Shown piece after piece: positions 12,384 to 25,378 of a stretch of 64,000 nt of DNA; position 1 is the stretch's first letter; each line of letters begins with the position of its first letter. Under the pieces are notes generated by a model that saw only the letters and a program-made list of their open reading frames with translations, was not told the origin of the DNA and made no database searches. A program made the position numbers and the translations under genes. The DNA comes from Opisthocomus hoazin (Eukaryota; Chordata; Aves; Opisthocomiformes; Opisthocomidae). Where the stretch lies: contig NC_134433.1 of NCBI RefSeq assembly GCF_030867145.1, positions 11,731,216 to 11,795,215 of the forward strand, written 5' to 3'.

Positions 12384-15300
12384 GTCGCTGGGGCTGAGGT
12401 TCCCAAGACCGTTGTCCTGCTCAGAATCCCGGCTGGACTCGTGGCTCTGGGAGGAGCGGGGGTGGGAAGGATGGATCCAGATCTCCAGCCGCGTGGCATC
12501 ATCTCCAACTTGGCGCAGCGTGGACTTCTTGCCCTTGCACCGGCGGCTGGGGCTCAGCTCCAGCACCTGATGTTTCCTCTGCTCCATCTGCTCAGCCTGG
12601 GCAGGCAGGACAGTTTCAGATCATCCAGCGATCACGGGTCAGGAAAAGTACACAATTTCATTTATATGGAGAAATTTGCCCTTCCCCCTGCTTCGGAACC
12701 ACAGTAGCTCATAGACAGGTCCAGAATTTGGTTTCTGACACCGTAACACAGTGCAGGTGAGCAGTTTTCAACTCCAACTGCCCTGGACAAGAAAAGTTGT
12801 TTCCAGTCCTAGCAGCATGTGACAGCCAACACGCTGTATCTTTGACTTGGGGTGACCCTCAGGGGCACAAAGGGACTGCAGCCTCTCTGGGGCACCTCTG
12901 GGATGAGGCAATGATTGTGCTGCACGCCAAGGCCATGCTGCAAAGCACAGCAACCTACAGCCCCTGCTGAGCTTGGCTCTTTTACAGTTTGTGACCCAGG
13001 AACAGGAGATTCAGCTGCCCAAACAACCCCAAAAGCAGTCCGAGGAGAGGCAGCAAGGCCATCGTCATTCTGAAGGCTGCCTCTCTCATCTGACTCTCAG
13101 CATGGAATTTCTTAGAAGTAGGTAAGTGGTGACTCCACGTCCAAAAGCCACCGTCGCCCTCCTCCCTGGACCACAGCTCTCCAGCACAGGACAGCTAGCA
13201 CCCTGCAGCTCAGCTCCAAGACTCACCTTGCGTTTTGTCTCCTCAAACAGACTCATGAGGCTCTCCTTGGCTGTGAGGATGGGGTTGCTAGCAGCCAGAC
13301 TGCGCATGTAATAGTAGACAGCATCCAGCTTTCTCCTCTGCGAAAACACAACCAGACTCAGAGCTGCCACTCATTCTGGGGCATTCAGACCCAAGCTCCC
13401 ACATACCTCGCCTTCCCTCTCCCTCAGCACATGTGTCCTCTCGCCCAGTACTGCCTGGGACAGACAGACACGCTGACAAAACACCATAACAAGCAGAACC
13501 TTGAACTCTCCATCCACATTCGCAGCTACCTACAACCACCAGCACAAAGCACGAGCCCTCTGCCAGGCTCAAGGAGTGCAGGTCACACCGCAGCCTGCAG
13601 ACGCGCTTGCTCTAGCCCTGAGGCTGCTACAGAAGCCATCAACCCAGGGGCTTGTACAAAACAGCCTCTCAGACATCATGGTAAAGGACAACAGTATAAA
13701 TACTGAATTCCTGACAGTTCAGGAAATAATCCTTTTCAACATCACCATGAATAAGGAAATGACTCCACACAAGTTTAACAAAGAGCAGAGATTCTGAAAG
13801 ACCGAAGGGTGAGGCAGGATGCCCCCTCATCTCAGCCTGCCGCTGGGCAAATCCCCTCACGCTCGAGCAACTTCCCAGCGTCTTCCCTACCACAGGCTGG
13901 CCGCAGGGAACACCGTGAGAGGGCACTCCCCAAGTCTTTACGCTCCCAAGACATGCAGCCATTCAGGGTTTTGCCCATGTGCTGCTGACCACCACAGAGG
14001 CCAGGACACTTTGCTGCTCCGAACCCCGCACCCGGGAGTCAGAAAGGTCATTGCCAGCCACAAAGCAAATGCTCTTCTGAACCCTGCGGTTTTGAACTGC
14101 TCTGCTTTAAACCAACATCTTTCAGCACTGCAAATGGGCAGATGCCTACCAGCCCCTGTGTCCCAGCCTGATGTTTCCCTTACATGCTGTCAAATCTTCC
14201 TCGAAGCAAGTTTCCCTGCATGGCTGGAGCAGCCATGTTTCCAAACTGACACCTAAGAAAGTTGCTTGCGGATGTTGCTTAGATCAGTGCCCACAGGTCC
14301 AGTGCAGACACGGCAAACAGCAACAGCATTCACACAACAGGACAGTCTTGAGCACAAATATCTCATCCAAAACTTTAAACACAACCCACTGTTAAAACAT
14401 CTGCGCTCTCAACAGCCCACAGAACAGTTCCCATAATGCTGATAGCCTCGGGGAGTAGCGTGTATCTAACAAAGCTGCCTGAAGCCACAGCAGCTGGAAT
14501 CCACACAGCACACCCTGCCATCAGCTTTTTTTCTTTTTTTAAAAAACACCATCTGGGAACACTGCCCTAAACAATACCTTTTTCCACCATATGGAATCTC
14601 ACAGCCATCCCAGAGGCTCTCCCTGTGCTTGCTACATCCTTGCATGACAAGCATCTTACCGTGTAGATGGCCAGAAGCGCCAGCTGGTTGTACGGGCGGC
14701 CGTTTTTGGGAGCAATTTGCTGAGCCTTCAGGTACCAGCTGAGGAAGGGAAGAACCAGAGAGAAAGAGTTACTGAAAGGCCACCAGGTTGCCTTTCTTGC
14801 TGCTAAGGGTGCAGAATTCCGCTCGCAGCGCAGGGCTGGCAGCCCCGCAGGGAACAGACCCTTTGCACAAGTGCCCTCTGCCTGCAAGAGCACGCACAGG
14901 CAGCGAGCCCGCGGCGGCCTGGAGAGCCGTCAGGGCACCGGACAAGACACAGGGGCAGATACTGCTGCAGAAGGAAACGTTCTTGGCTCGGCCTGCAGAT
15001 GAGCATTTAGCCAGACCCAGCAAGCGCTGTCCCCATGCAGGCTCAGGCACAGAGAACAGGGTACTTGGGGAACATTCCTCTCTTGGTCCCCTTTTTAGCT
15101 CCATGGCAGCTAGGATCAAACCTTCCTGTTTTTTTAGCTCGTTTCCAGTATTTTCAAGATACTTAATCATCCCAAGAGAAGAGGGATCCATTCAGCAGTA
15201 GTCCACTCATGTCTCCATTCTCCTCTCTATCTTCCCTCAATTGTATTATCCACTTTTCAGCTTATATCATGCCACACTGATCCATCAACACTGTTCAGAC

Positions 15301-18300
15301 ACATCATGAAGCCATTATGTTCCCCTCAGAGATACCAACATACACCACGACATCCACAGACTCCAGAAGACACAGCTTTCCCTGCCCTGTTCTCCAGATC
15401 TGCATAGATTTCAGGGCCCACTTGCACCCCAACCAGTCTTTGCTCCAGAAAAAACATCAGAGAAAGGACTGTATCCCAGGCAAAACAAGAGTGACAGGAA
15501 GCAACAAGCGCTAGTAACTCCTCACGCAGTCAGAACACCGAGACGCATACGGGAACCTCTCCTAGCTGAAAAGCTACCAGCAAACACAACAGCCTTCTGC
15601 CAGCCTCAACAGCATACGTAAACCCCCCCGGCTGCAGGATCAGCACAGGACGACTTGCACACTACTAGATGGCTGGAGGAAGACTGGATCTGCCAGCTTG
15701 CTCTCTGGGACAGCAAAACAGCCTAGGCTACATCTTTCAGGTTCACAGGACTGCGAGACAATAAGGAGGCATGGAAAGACTTCTTTGACTAGAAGCAAGT
15801 TAAAGCGTGAAATGAGATACATCCCTCGCAGACAGAGAAAGAGCTGCGCTCAGCACTACCATGAAGAACACAATACCTGCGTGCCTTTCCGTAGTTTGTG
15901 GTGTCATTTGCTTGTTCTCTGTATCGGCAAATGTCCCCTTGACAAATCATACACCTCTGAGCACTGATCAGCGCGTACTTCACCTGGAAAGAAGCATTCA
16001 GTACATCATGCGGGCCCTGCGCAGCCCTGGCTCACCTGCAGACCCAGTGAGCACACAGGGACTGTAGAGAGCTCAGAGGTCACTGACACACTGAAGGTCT
16101 CACAAAAGGGCAGCAGAATGATATAACAAGGCTCCATGGCACTGGTTCAGCATTTGTAGGGGCAAGCCAATCCCCCAAACACCTCCTCTCTTGCAGCAAC
16201 ATCCCATCTCTCTCCAGAAGGGAGTTGTTCAGTCCACGACCAAGCTGAGGAGGACAGCTGTTAGACACACACATCTCTGGGAATGGAGCTGGACTGCCGT
16301 AGCCTTTCCCAGCTGTCCCTCACACCTGCACTCACAGCTCAGGGCAACACGCTGTAAAGTGGCAGGGAGGCAGAGCAACTGCTAGCTTTCCTTGTTCACT
16401 GTTCTGGATTCCACGGACAGAAATAAGAGATGTTCAATATCTAAGGCAAAGCCAATGTACTTCTAGACACTTCTTTCCCTCTACTAGCCCTGGTCACAGA
16501 GCTAGTACCAAAATAATGTTGTTCTTTACAAAGGAAGCCAAGAAATGTTAATGCACCAGAGCTGGTTCAACAAGTTCTCTAACAGCTGAGAACGATTCCC
16601 TGCAAACATACCAACATCTGTTCCGAGTACAGCTGCCTACCTCTTGGCAAGGGCAGCACACTGAGTTCAGCGTGCTGCCTACAATTAAGAGGACAAGCAG
16701 ATCCCAGGAGGAAGCCAACCTACCATTTTCCGCAGAGGCTTGCTGCGGATGGCCATCCCATCCATATAGTCCTCGAGCTTGAACTGGTATGACACCTGCA
16801 GCTTCTGGAGTAGGCCATCAAAAAAAGAAGTGCCCTGCAAAATGCACACATACTCGGATGTTATAAGCTCGCTGACGACAAGCACGAAATCACCACACCA
16901 TCCCTGCCATGCGCAAGAAAGATCCCTCTCCCTGAGGTCTGGGCTGTTTCTCTTTAGAAACCAACAAAGAGGTCGGAGGATCTCCAATCTCAGAGGTTTT
17001 CAAGCCTGAGCTAGACAAAACGAAGACTAGCCTGATCTACTGTTTGAGAAGTCCTGCTTGGAGCAGGAGGTTGGATTAAAGCCTTCCAGCAGTCCCTTCC
17101 CACCAATCTAATTCTGTAAAACACATCCTCTCGGATCTGCCAGCCTACCTTCTACAAAGAGCAAACTGAGCTGCCATGGAACAGAAGGAGTTTTAAGCAA
17201 ATTTGATAAAGATGGCACAAACACCTCCAGGAATACTTCTGGTTATTTCCCATTCAGGATGTTCATTTCATGTGAGCTTAAATAAATTCCTAATTAATAT
17301 AAAACACATCAAAACAAGCCCAGTTTGAATCATAACAGACGTCCACCTACTACACTAAATCATAACCTATCTGAGCATTCTCCTTGCACAAGCACGGTCC
17401 AAGGCAAACAGAGCTGTGAGTAGGACCAAGAGGGCTAGCTGTCCAGCCATACCATCCCATTCTGGACATCAGCCTACCCCACCCAAAGGTTTAGTGGAGT
17501 CCAGGGACATTTCTTTCTTCTTACCTCATCTAGAAGCTGGAGCAGTTTGTTCCGAATTTCTTGAGCATTTTCCCCTTGAGGGTCCTTGAGAAGCTGCCGG
17601 AATTTCTCAATCACCTGGTAAAATGCGTTCTTCCACAGCAGCTGGTCCACGTTCTGGGTATCGGAGAACTCAATATCCATCAGGATGCACCGTTCATACA
17701 GCTGCAGCATCTCTGCCCTACAGCGAAACACAATCAGCGGTCAACACAACAGCAACTGCCCAGCCCAGGCCTGAGCTGCCAGGAACACGTGCTGAGCCAC
17801 CTGCGGCTTTTCACCCAGCGAGCACGAGATGTCAGCAGCTCAGCCAGCTCGCACGCTACAGCAAACGGATGCTTCCACTCACGGCCCAGGGGGAGACAGA
17901 AGCTGTTGCAATCAAACACCCTTCCTGCTCCAGGAGGGCAAATCTGAAAGAACCATCTCCCTTTTACGTACGCATGAGGAAGGATCAGGGCCTGCCAAAG
18001 AGCAAGGAGCACTGCTAAAGTTCTGCCACTGGGAACAGCAAGGCACAGGTGTCTCCTCATACTGACGCAGAGAAAGCGTGTGCTGCCAGGCTCTGCTCCT
18101 TCCGAGCACGAAGTCTGGCTACTAAGGGACAGGAACAAACACACAAAGAACCAGAGGGCAAGAGAGGTCTTGCCTTTACAATGATCCCCACCTCCCTTTC
18201 ATCCAACACAGCAGAAACAGAGACCTTGATTCCTCAGAAATTGAACAAGAGATGGGAACATCGAGAAATAAAGACTCAGAGTCCCAGAAATCACATTCCC

Positions 18301-21300
18301 CTTGCCAGCTACCTACATCCCTGCCCGGACACTAAAGCAGACTTCCTCCCCCGGATTTAATAACATAGTTGCAGGCTAGAAACAGCTCTTCAGTATGTGG
18401 GGCAAGTTTACATTACACGGGATCCTCAGCTGTTACTGCCTTGGCAGCCTTATCCCTCGTAAGGCTTTGAGCCCTACAGAAAACAGTAGAGCAGTGTAGC
18501 TGGTAAAGCCTGGAGCGAAGCCAGATGGCAATGCCTGCAGGAGCCTGACAGAGTCAGAGCAGGGTGCTGGCAGGTTCCTGCGCAAGGCACAGAGCACGGT
18601 TCAGCTGCCCTACCCCACGCGGTCCCCAAACTCCGCACGCGCACACTTGGACAGCACAAACGCTGACCAAGCGAACGAGATGTTTCCGCAGACGGACGCC
18701 TGATAGGCAGCACTTGCACCCAAGAGCCCCCACACAGCTCCGCAGGCAGGCTGGCAGCACACAGCCAGACCCAGGCAGGAGACAGACCGGGACGGACGGA
18801 CATTGCCGGCAGGGACGGGGCCAACCACGTCCGCGCTCCCAGGGCAGGGTGGGCTTCACACGGGCCACAGCAGCACTGCGCAGCCTTGCTTCTCCCTCCA
18901 CACAACAGCTCTGGGTGACCCTGACACCTTGAGGAAGACCTGAAACCTCAAGCGCTGCTCCAAGCACAGACACATCCCACCCTGTGGTCTATAGCACAAG
19001 TTCCCAAAACACAGAACGAGCCCTGAAACAAGCTCACCTGCCAGATTTGCTGCCAGTCAGCTCTGAAAATAAGTCTCCAGAGAAGCCCCAGAGACGTGGA
19101 GGTCACAAGTAAATGAGAAAGATGCCAAGCAGAAACTTGCTACAGCCATCTTAACTACCCTCCAGAGCACCAGTGTCAGTTCTCTTTCGCTATCTGGCAT
19201 CACCAGGCTTCTCCCACCGGACCGCTGCATGTCACAGGGCTGAGTGGTGTCAAGAGCAAAGCGACCTGGCGCTCGCAAGGCGCTGTCACCGCTAGACAGC
19301 ATCAGGGACCCACGCAACGCTTCGCAAGCACAAGCCGACAGTCACCACCCCTGAAGCCTGCAATGCAAATCAGACAACAGATAACGGGGGACAGGTAAGA
19401 AAGCAGAAGTCCGCCAGCAAATACCGAAACCACATGAGAGCCCCAGCACTGAGAGAGACCAGCTCCAGCAAGAGCAAGAATCCATGAGCTGCAGCGAGTG
19501 CTTGTGCTGCTCCCCCACGTCCCTGCAACGCGGGCAAGGCGTTCCACAACCACAAGAAGCCACAGCTTAGCTCCCAGCCCAGATAAATGGTATCTTCACC
19601 CACAGTTTCCTTCCGATACCCACACACCACCGGCACAGGAGAAACAGCCCCAGCATATTAAAAGCTAGCGAGCCACTGCTCCATCTCCCAGTCTGTGAAA
19701 CACCAACTTCTCCAGTCTACCCAGTCCCCAAGGAGCACCATTGTCTGGATAACAGTTCTGGTAGCAGTTCACCCTGGAAACGACTCGGTCACACGCCCCT
19801 CTACAGCACAGCCACAAACCTCAGCTGGGCCATCTTCTCCAGCCCCTCTGGGCTGATGCGGTCTCTGGAAAGCAGATTGCTGAGCTGCTGCTCCTGGTTC
19901 CCAGCCTCACGGAGGAGTCTGCTGAGCTCCTGCTGCTGCATGTTCCGCATCTGTTGCTCCATCTCGGGACTCAGAGGAGTTGGGGGGAGCGGGCCGCACA
20001 CGTACTGCCCCGCCTGGCCAGGGTACCCAGGGTAATAGGCTCCTGGGTACACACCGTTGCTTGGACCCATGGGATACTGCAGGGAGTACCCACCGTAAGG
20101 ATACTGCGGGCCTTGGCCGGAGGCCCGAGGGTAATAGTACGGGTTGTCGGAGTTCTGGAATTTATAGTAGGATGTCTGGGCCTGGCGGGCTTCCCCCCAA
20201 GAGGTGGGGCTCACTTCATCGTCCGTGTCTAGGAAGTGAAGCTGAGCCGTCTGGCTCTTCAGGGCGGGTTTTTGGTCCGGGTTGTTCGGGTCCCACAGCC
20301 TGCGAGCAGTGCCGCCTCGGCCCCTGCTTCGGGGGCCTTTACTGCCAGCACCGCCGAGCAGGAGCCTGGGCCCAGGGTGACTGGGTTCAGGGGAGCCCGC
20401 GGTGCTGGCAGAGAGGTCCGTGTTGGCAGGCAGGAACAGAATCCCACGGCCCCTCCCTTGGGGCTCTCTGCTCTGGCTCCTCGCCTCCGAAGCCTCTGAG
20501 TCATTGCAACTAACAAACGCCTTCAGGGGCTTTTTTTTATCTGTATCTGCCAGACTGATATCCCTGTTCATAGTCTTGCTGTCAAATGTGACTCGAAAAG
20601 GCCCCTTGACTTCCCTGCCGTTGCTGCTCCACTCGCTCTCACTCCTAGAAGCCTGACTCTGCTCTGAACGCTTTTTCTTGTCCAAGTTCCTGCTGGAGAC
20701 ATATGCTTCTGCCTCATCGACTCTGTCATCATCCAAGGAGTCAGTGGAGGATGCAGAGAGCTGCTTCCTAGGACGTGTTCTTTCTCTGGCACGCTCCTGT
20801 CGCCTCTCCGCCCTGTCCATGAGCGGGGCTCCATCTATGCTGTTGTTGCTTCCAGCTGAGCTTGTGCTGCAGGTGCGGTACCGGCTCCGCCGCTTGTCGG
20901 AGCGGGAATACCGTTTGGTAGAGCCCAGCTTTCCCCGCATCACCTCGTCGCTTGTTCTCCTTATCCTGTCGCTCCGCTCTACTCGTCTTCCCTTTTCTCC
21001 CCTTGAGGCTTTCGCTCCTTCCCCTGCCTGGCTCCCCTCTCTCTCCTCCTTGCTTGATTTGGTTTTCCTGTTATTGTCTTTCCCAGTACCTTTCTCAGTC
21101 TCTTCATCTCTCTCGACCTTCAGCTGCTCCATCTTACTGGTGACTTCCTCAGTAGCTGACCGCAGGGACGGTTCTTTAGCAGCTGAGTGCAGGCGTTTCC
21201 CAGGCTGGTAGATCTGCTGGTCCGGCTTCTTGGTTCTCCTGGTCGTCTTGGGAACCCACTCATCCGGAGCGGGCTGCTTAGACAAGTTCTCCTGGCTCTG

Positions 21301-22606
21301 AAGACCACCTTTAGTCTCTGTCTCTTCATTTTCCTGTGAAGGCCCATTCTGCCTGGGGCCATCACATTTGCCGAAATCCTCCATGACTGGAGCGCCTCCT
21401 CCCGAAGGGACCTTGTCGCTGGCGCTCTCCTCCTCAGCTCTGCCCCTCTCCTTCTCTGAGGCCTCATGCTTTGGTAGCAGGAGTTTGCCCCTCAGTCGGG
21501 AGAGGCCAGGCTTGTAAATCTCCAGGTCTGGGCGCCTGTTGTCTTTGCGATGCCTCGGCTCCTTCACTTCCTTGATGTTTTCTGGGTAAAAATGGAGAGA
21601 ATTAAGTTATTCCCACCACAAACCAGCCAGGGAAAAAATCATTACAAATATTCAAGGAGAAATACTAAGTAAAGGCAAAGAGCCTAACGCCCTCAGGGCA
21701 GGTCCAAGAGAACAGATCTGAAATTCTCTGTCAAGGTGCACAGGAAATCACCGAGCAAACGAGGAAATGAGAAAGTATAACAACACCGGCCAAATCCTTG
21801 GCCTAATTCACTTACAAAACATCTCCTGCAATAGTTCTGCCTCAAAGAGCCAGCAAGCCGCGAAAGCGACCGATAAAGCACAACACAAGTCGCGAATGTT
21901 CACATGCGAGTGCCAGACAAAAGTTTCCGTGCCACAGGTTTCAGCAGCCGCTGCCTGGCTGCCGCTGGCACGGGAGCCGCTGCCTGCCGGTGCTGCCTTC
22001 TCCGCCCTGCCCTGCCAGCGAATCGCTTTGAGACGAAGCCGCGTTGCCCCCCCTCGCTCGCCACCCCGTAACGTTTCTCCCCTCTAACCGCTCCGTAACG
22101 GTAGCAACACAAAAACCCGTTGGAGAACGCAGCCCGGACGATGAGCAATTAAACTTCTGACCAAAGCCACGCCGCGTTTCCTCAACTTTTTCCCCCCGTC
22201 AGCACCGCGCACCAGCCCGCACAACCGACCCGCAGCCACCGCCACACGGGCTCGGCCCCGCCGGCGGCAGAGAGGCCCCGGGGGTCAGGGACCGACCCGA
22301 CCCCCGGGCTAAGCCCCGCCGGCGGCCGCTGCTCGCACCCCGGGAGGACGCAGGCCCGGCCCTGCCCCGGCCCCTACCCCAGCCCCAGCCGGGCGGTGAG
22401 GCCGAGGGGCCCGGCCCGCCCCCGGGCAGGTGCCGCTGAGGGGAGCGGGGAAGCCCCGAGCGGCGGCTCCCGGCTCCCAGCACCGCCCCGCCGGTCCCCG
22501 CCACCCGCTCACCTCGCCCGCCGCCGGCCGCGGCTCGGGCCTGCGCCGCCACCATGTCCCGCAGCTCGGCTGCCGAGACGCGGACGCGCTCCAGCCCCTC
22601 CGCCAT
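12384..22606 (-). CDS. SMG6: SMG6 telomerase-binding EST1A / NMD endonuclease, N-terminal part
   Basis: SMG6 is the endonuclease of nonsense-mediated mRNA decay and also a telomerase-associated EST1 homologue. Eight exons fit in phase: 22606-22513, 21581-19820, 17717-17525, 16834-16724, 15983-15877, 14738-14660, 13337-13227 and 12596-12384 (2,670 nt, 890 codons). The start MAEGLERVRVSAAELRD matches the human start. Exon 2 carries two exon-junction-complex binding motifs, RRPDLEIYKPG (about residues 47-57) and KKPDQQIYQPG (about 149-159), then RS/RG-rich and Tyr/Pro-rich low-complexity sequence. From about residue 619 (AEMLQLYERCI) the 14-3-3-like/TPR helical domain begins, including KYALISAQRCMICQGD and RRKLDAVYYYMRSLAASNP. 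The last visible exon ends NLSPSD; the C-terminal PIN nuclease domain lies beyond the left edge. The gene shares its promoter with SRR. Confidence 0.96.
16960..17118 (+). mobile_element. Short bird-type CR1 3' end
   Basis: The stretch from about 16,960 contains the familiar avian CR1 3' UTR pattern: GGTTTTCAAGCC, a CTAGACAAAACG-like run, CCTGATCTACTGTTTGAGAAG, then GTCCTGCTTGGAGCAGGAGG, TTGGATTAAAGCCTTCCAGC, AGTCCCTTCCCACCAATCTA and a final ATTCTGT. It is a 5'-truncated copy of about 160 bp in an SMG6 intron, orientated opposite to the gene. Its 3' end differs from that of the CR1 at about 3,000-3,517, so the two belong to different CR1 subfamilies. Confidence 0.8.
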
Positions 22607-22738
22607 CTTCCCTCCGCCGGGGGGAGGGGGCGGGGCTAACGGACGGCGGCCGCGCAGGGCCAAAAAAACAACGAGGCGCTACCGCGCGCATGCGCGCTGG
22701 CCGCGGGGCTGGGGGGCCGCGCGGCGCCGGGCAGGCAC
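22607..22738. promoter_or_regulatory. Divergent SMG6/SRR promoter
   Basis: Only 132 bp separate the SMG6 start codon (minus) from the SRR start codon (plus), inside a CpG-rich block from about 22,200 to 23,100. A perfect NRF1 palindrome, GCGCATGCGC, sits at 22,686-22,695. On the minus strand the SMG6 start lies in AAGATGGCGG, a YY1-type motif. There is no TATA box. The arrangement indicates one shared housekeeping promoter. Confidence 0.8.
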
Positions 22739-24720
22739 ATGGCCGGGCTGGCCGAGGTGCGGGTGGCTGAGGAGCGGCTCCGCGGGCGGCTGCACCGCAC
22801 GCCGCTGCTCTCCAGCGGGGCCCTGGACCGCCTGGCCGGCCGACGGCTGCTCTTCAAGTGCGAGCTCTTCCAGAAGACCGGGTCCTTCAAGGTGCACGGG
22901 CATGGCTGCACGGCCTGGGCCCCGGGGCTCCTGCCCAGGGGAGGCTGCAAGGAGGGAAGACCCCCCGGGCTTTGGCGCTGAGGGTGCTGCGCTCTCCTGC
23001 CAGAGCCGCGGAGCCCTCAACGCCGTCAGGAGCCTCGTCGAGGAGAGCGAGCGCGCGGGAGCGGGGCGGCCGCGGGCCGTCGTGACGCACAGCAGCGGGA
23101 ATCACGGCCAGGCGCTCACCTGGGCTGCGCAGGCGGAAGGTGAGGCATACCCCGACCTCCAGCGCCATCCCAGAGCCAGCAGCAGGCTCAGGGGTACACG
23201 CAGAGCTGGGTCCCTGGGCAGAAGCGGCTCCGGCCACCCCTGGAGAGAAGCAAGAGCGTCCCTCTCCTGAACACCCACCAACGCCAGCCCAGCCTGCGCA
23301 GCTCCCACAGCACTAACCGGCTGCTCGCAGCTTTGTGGCTGTTGGATTTGTCACCTCTTTCATGACGCAGGGATTCCTGCCTACATCGTGGTGCCCCGGA
23401 CAGCCCCGCACTGTAAGCAAGCTGCCATCCGCACCTACGGGGCCACGCTGGTGCCGTGCGAGCCCAGCGACAAGGTAAGGCACAGGGGAGAGCGGCCAGG
23501 GCCATGGCCCAGCCAGACGGAGAGGCCACCATCTGCTCTCTGTCCCTTAGTCCAGAGCCGAGACAGCAGCTCGCGTAGTCCAGGAGACAGGAGGGGTCAT
23601 GGTGCACCCCAACCAGGAGCTGGCGGTGATCGCGGGGCAAGGCACGATCGCCCTGGAGGTGCTGGAGGAGGTGAGGGAAACGCACAGCCCGGCCCAGGGC
23701 TCCGCTCCTCGCAGGCAGGAGTGCCACAAAAAGGGGGTGAGAAGTGCCAGAAGCACTCACTCACGCTTCCTTTCCACGCAGGCGCCCGAGGTAAACGCAG
23801 TGGTGGTTCCTGTCGGAGGCGGAGGAATGATTGCAGGAATAGCAGTCGCCATCAAGGTAGGCAACAGCTCATCCGGCCAGCGGTGGCTGCATCTCCCCGT
23901 GGGAAGGGCAGGGCTCCCGAAGACTGGCAGCAGCTGGGGCAGTCTCCGTGCCCCTGGGGGCTGCAGGGCCTGCTTGGCCCCCTGCGCGCACAGCAACACT
24001 GCTCCGTTTAAACCGAGCCTCTCCGCAGGCTTTGAGACCAGATGTGAAAGTGTTCGGTGCCGAGCCGTGCAACGCAGATGACTGCTACCAGTCCAAGGTA
24101 AGAGGGGAGCTGACGCCCAACCTTCACCCGCCGGATACCATCGCGGACGCCGTTAAAACCAGCATCGGACCAAACACATGGCCCATCATCAGGGACTGGG
24201 TTGATGATGTCCTGACAGTCTCAGAGGAAGAAATCAAGGTAACCACTCCCGGCTCCCCTCCCACGGGAGCTGCCAGCAGGCAGCTGCCTCCATCCATACT
24301 CTGCCCCTCCACTCTCACCCCTCCGCTCTCCCAGGGCAATAAAGCCCCTGCACACCACCGCAGCTGTGCAACACCCACGCTGTCTCCAGCTGCAAAGGGC
24401 TGGCGGGAGCTCCGCTCTCCCTTTCCCTGGGAGAGATCACGGAATCACACAGAACACGCAGTGCCCTCCCGGAGCAGCCTGCGCTCGCTGCTGGGATGAC
24501 AGCTGCTGCTCTGTCCCGACAGCAAGCCACGCGGCTGGTGTGGGAAAGGATGAAGCTGCTGATTGAGCCAACAGCGGGTGTGGGAGTGGCGGCCGTGCTC
24601 TCAGAGCAGTTCCAGGCAGTCCCCCGGGACGTGGAGAACGTTTGCATCGTGCTGTGCGGGGGAAACGTGGACCTGAGCTCCCTGACCTGGCTCACAGACC
24701 GCCCTGGGAAAGCGGAATGA
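22739..24720 (+). CDS. SRR: Serine racemase (PLP-dependent)
   Basis: SRR is a cytosolic pyridoxal-phosphate enzyme that interconverts L- and D-serine and also dehydrates serine to pyruvate. Seven exons fit in phase: 22739-22891, 23004-23139, 23371-23474, 23551-23670, 23782-23856, 24029-24238 and 24523-24720, giving 331 residues (human 340). The PLP lysine is K51 in FQKTGSFK (human K56). The re-face catalytic serine is S82 in THSSGNHGQAL (human S84). The PLP-phosphate loop GGGGM lies at 183-187, and AEPCNADDCYQSK keeps the metal-ligand positions. Two things differ from mammals: the protein ends TDRPGKAE and lacks the PDZ-binding tail, and exon 6 contains an internal splice-donor consensus at 24,098. 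The start is the first ATG after the shared promoter. Confidence 0.96.
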
Positions 24721-25378
24721 GAACGGAGCGGCGTCTCAAACAGCGGAAAACTCACGCTGCATTTGTGCAGTCTGGTTTGTGCACTACTAAAAACAGATGA
24801 ACAACTCTAAATGTCTGGAAGTTCTTGTGAAGGGATAAGGGAAGCTGGTGTTGGATCCCTACAGCGCAGAGTCGCTGCTGGGAGGGCCTGGACACAGCGT
24901 ATTTTCCCCTCCAGGGCTACCCGGCTCTGGGACAGGCCTCCAGCGAGCCACACTCAGTCACTCTCCCCAGCTGCTACTTTGCTTTTCTTTCTCAGCATCA
25001 CACTGATTTCCAGCAAACTCCTGTTCTCGAAACAGCAAAATCCCCGCACCCACCGCTACGGCAGGGCACAAGGGAAAGACAACAGCCCCAGTGGGCCACG
25101 GGGTCCACAAGATGAGGGGTGCACACACAGCCTCCCCCTGTGGCCTCCACAGCTGGCCACCACCAAAACACAGGCACTTAAATATTTGTTTTTTTAAAAC
25201 ATTTTCCATTAAAATAAATAGCTGTAGCTGGTACCTGAGCAGCAGCTGATGAGACAGCTGCGCCTGTACAGACCCCAGCAGTAACATGTCCACGACATCA
25301 GTGCTGTCCTCACTGTGCATGGGCTGAGAACAGCATCCGGGGAGCTAAGGCACAAACTGCGTTAGCCATGACCAAGAT
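24721..25378. other. SRR-TSR1 convergent intergenic / 3' UTRs
   Basis: SRR (plus) and TSR1 (minus) end toward each other with 658 bp between their stop codons. A plus-strand AATAAA at 25,213-25,218 is a likely SRR poly(A) signal, about 490 nt after the stop. I did not find a canonical minus-strand AATAAA for TSR1 here. No other coding sequence or repeat was recognised. Confidence 0.65.
25213..25218 (+). other. Likely SRR poly(A) signal
   Basis: AATAAA on the plus strand, about 490 nt downstream of the SRR stop codon, is the only canonical plus-strand hexamer between the SRR and TSR1 stop codons that I found. Confidence 0.6.
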
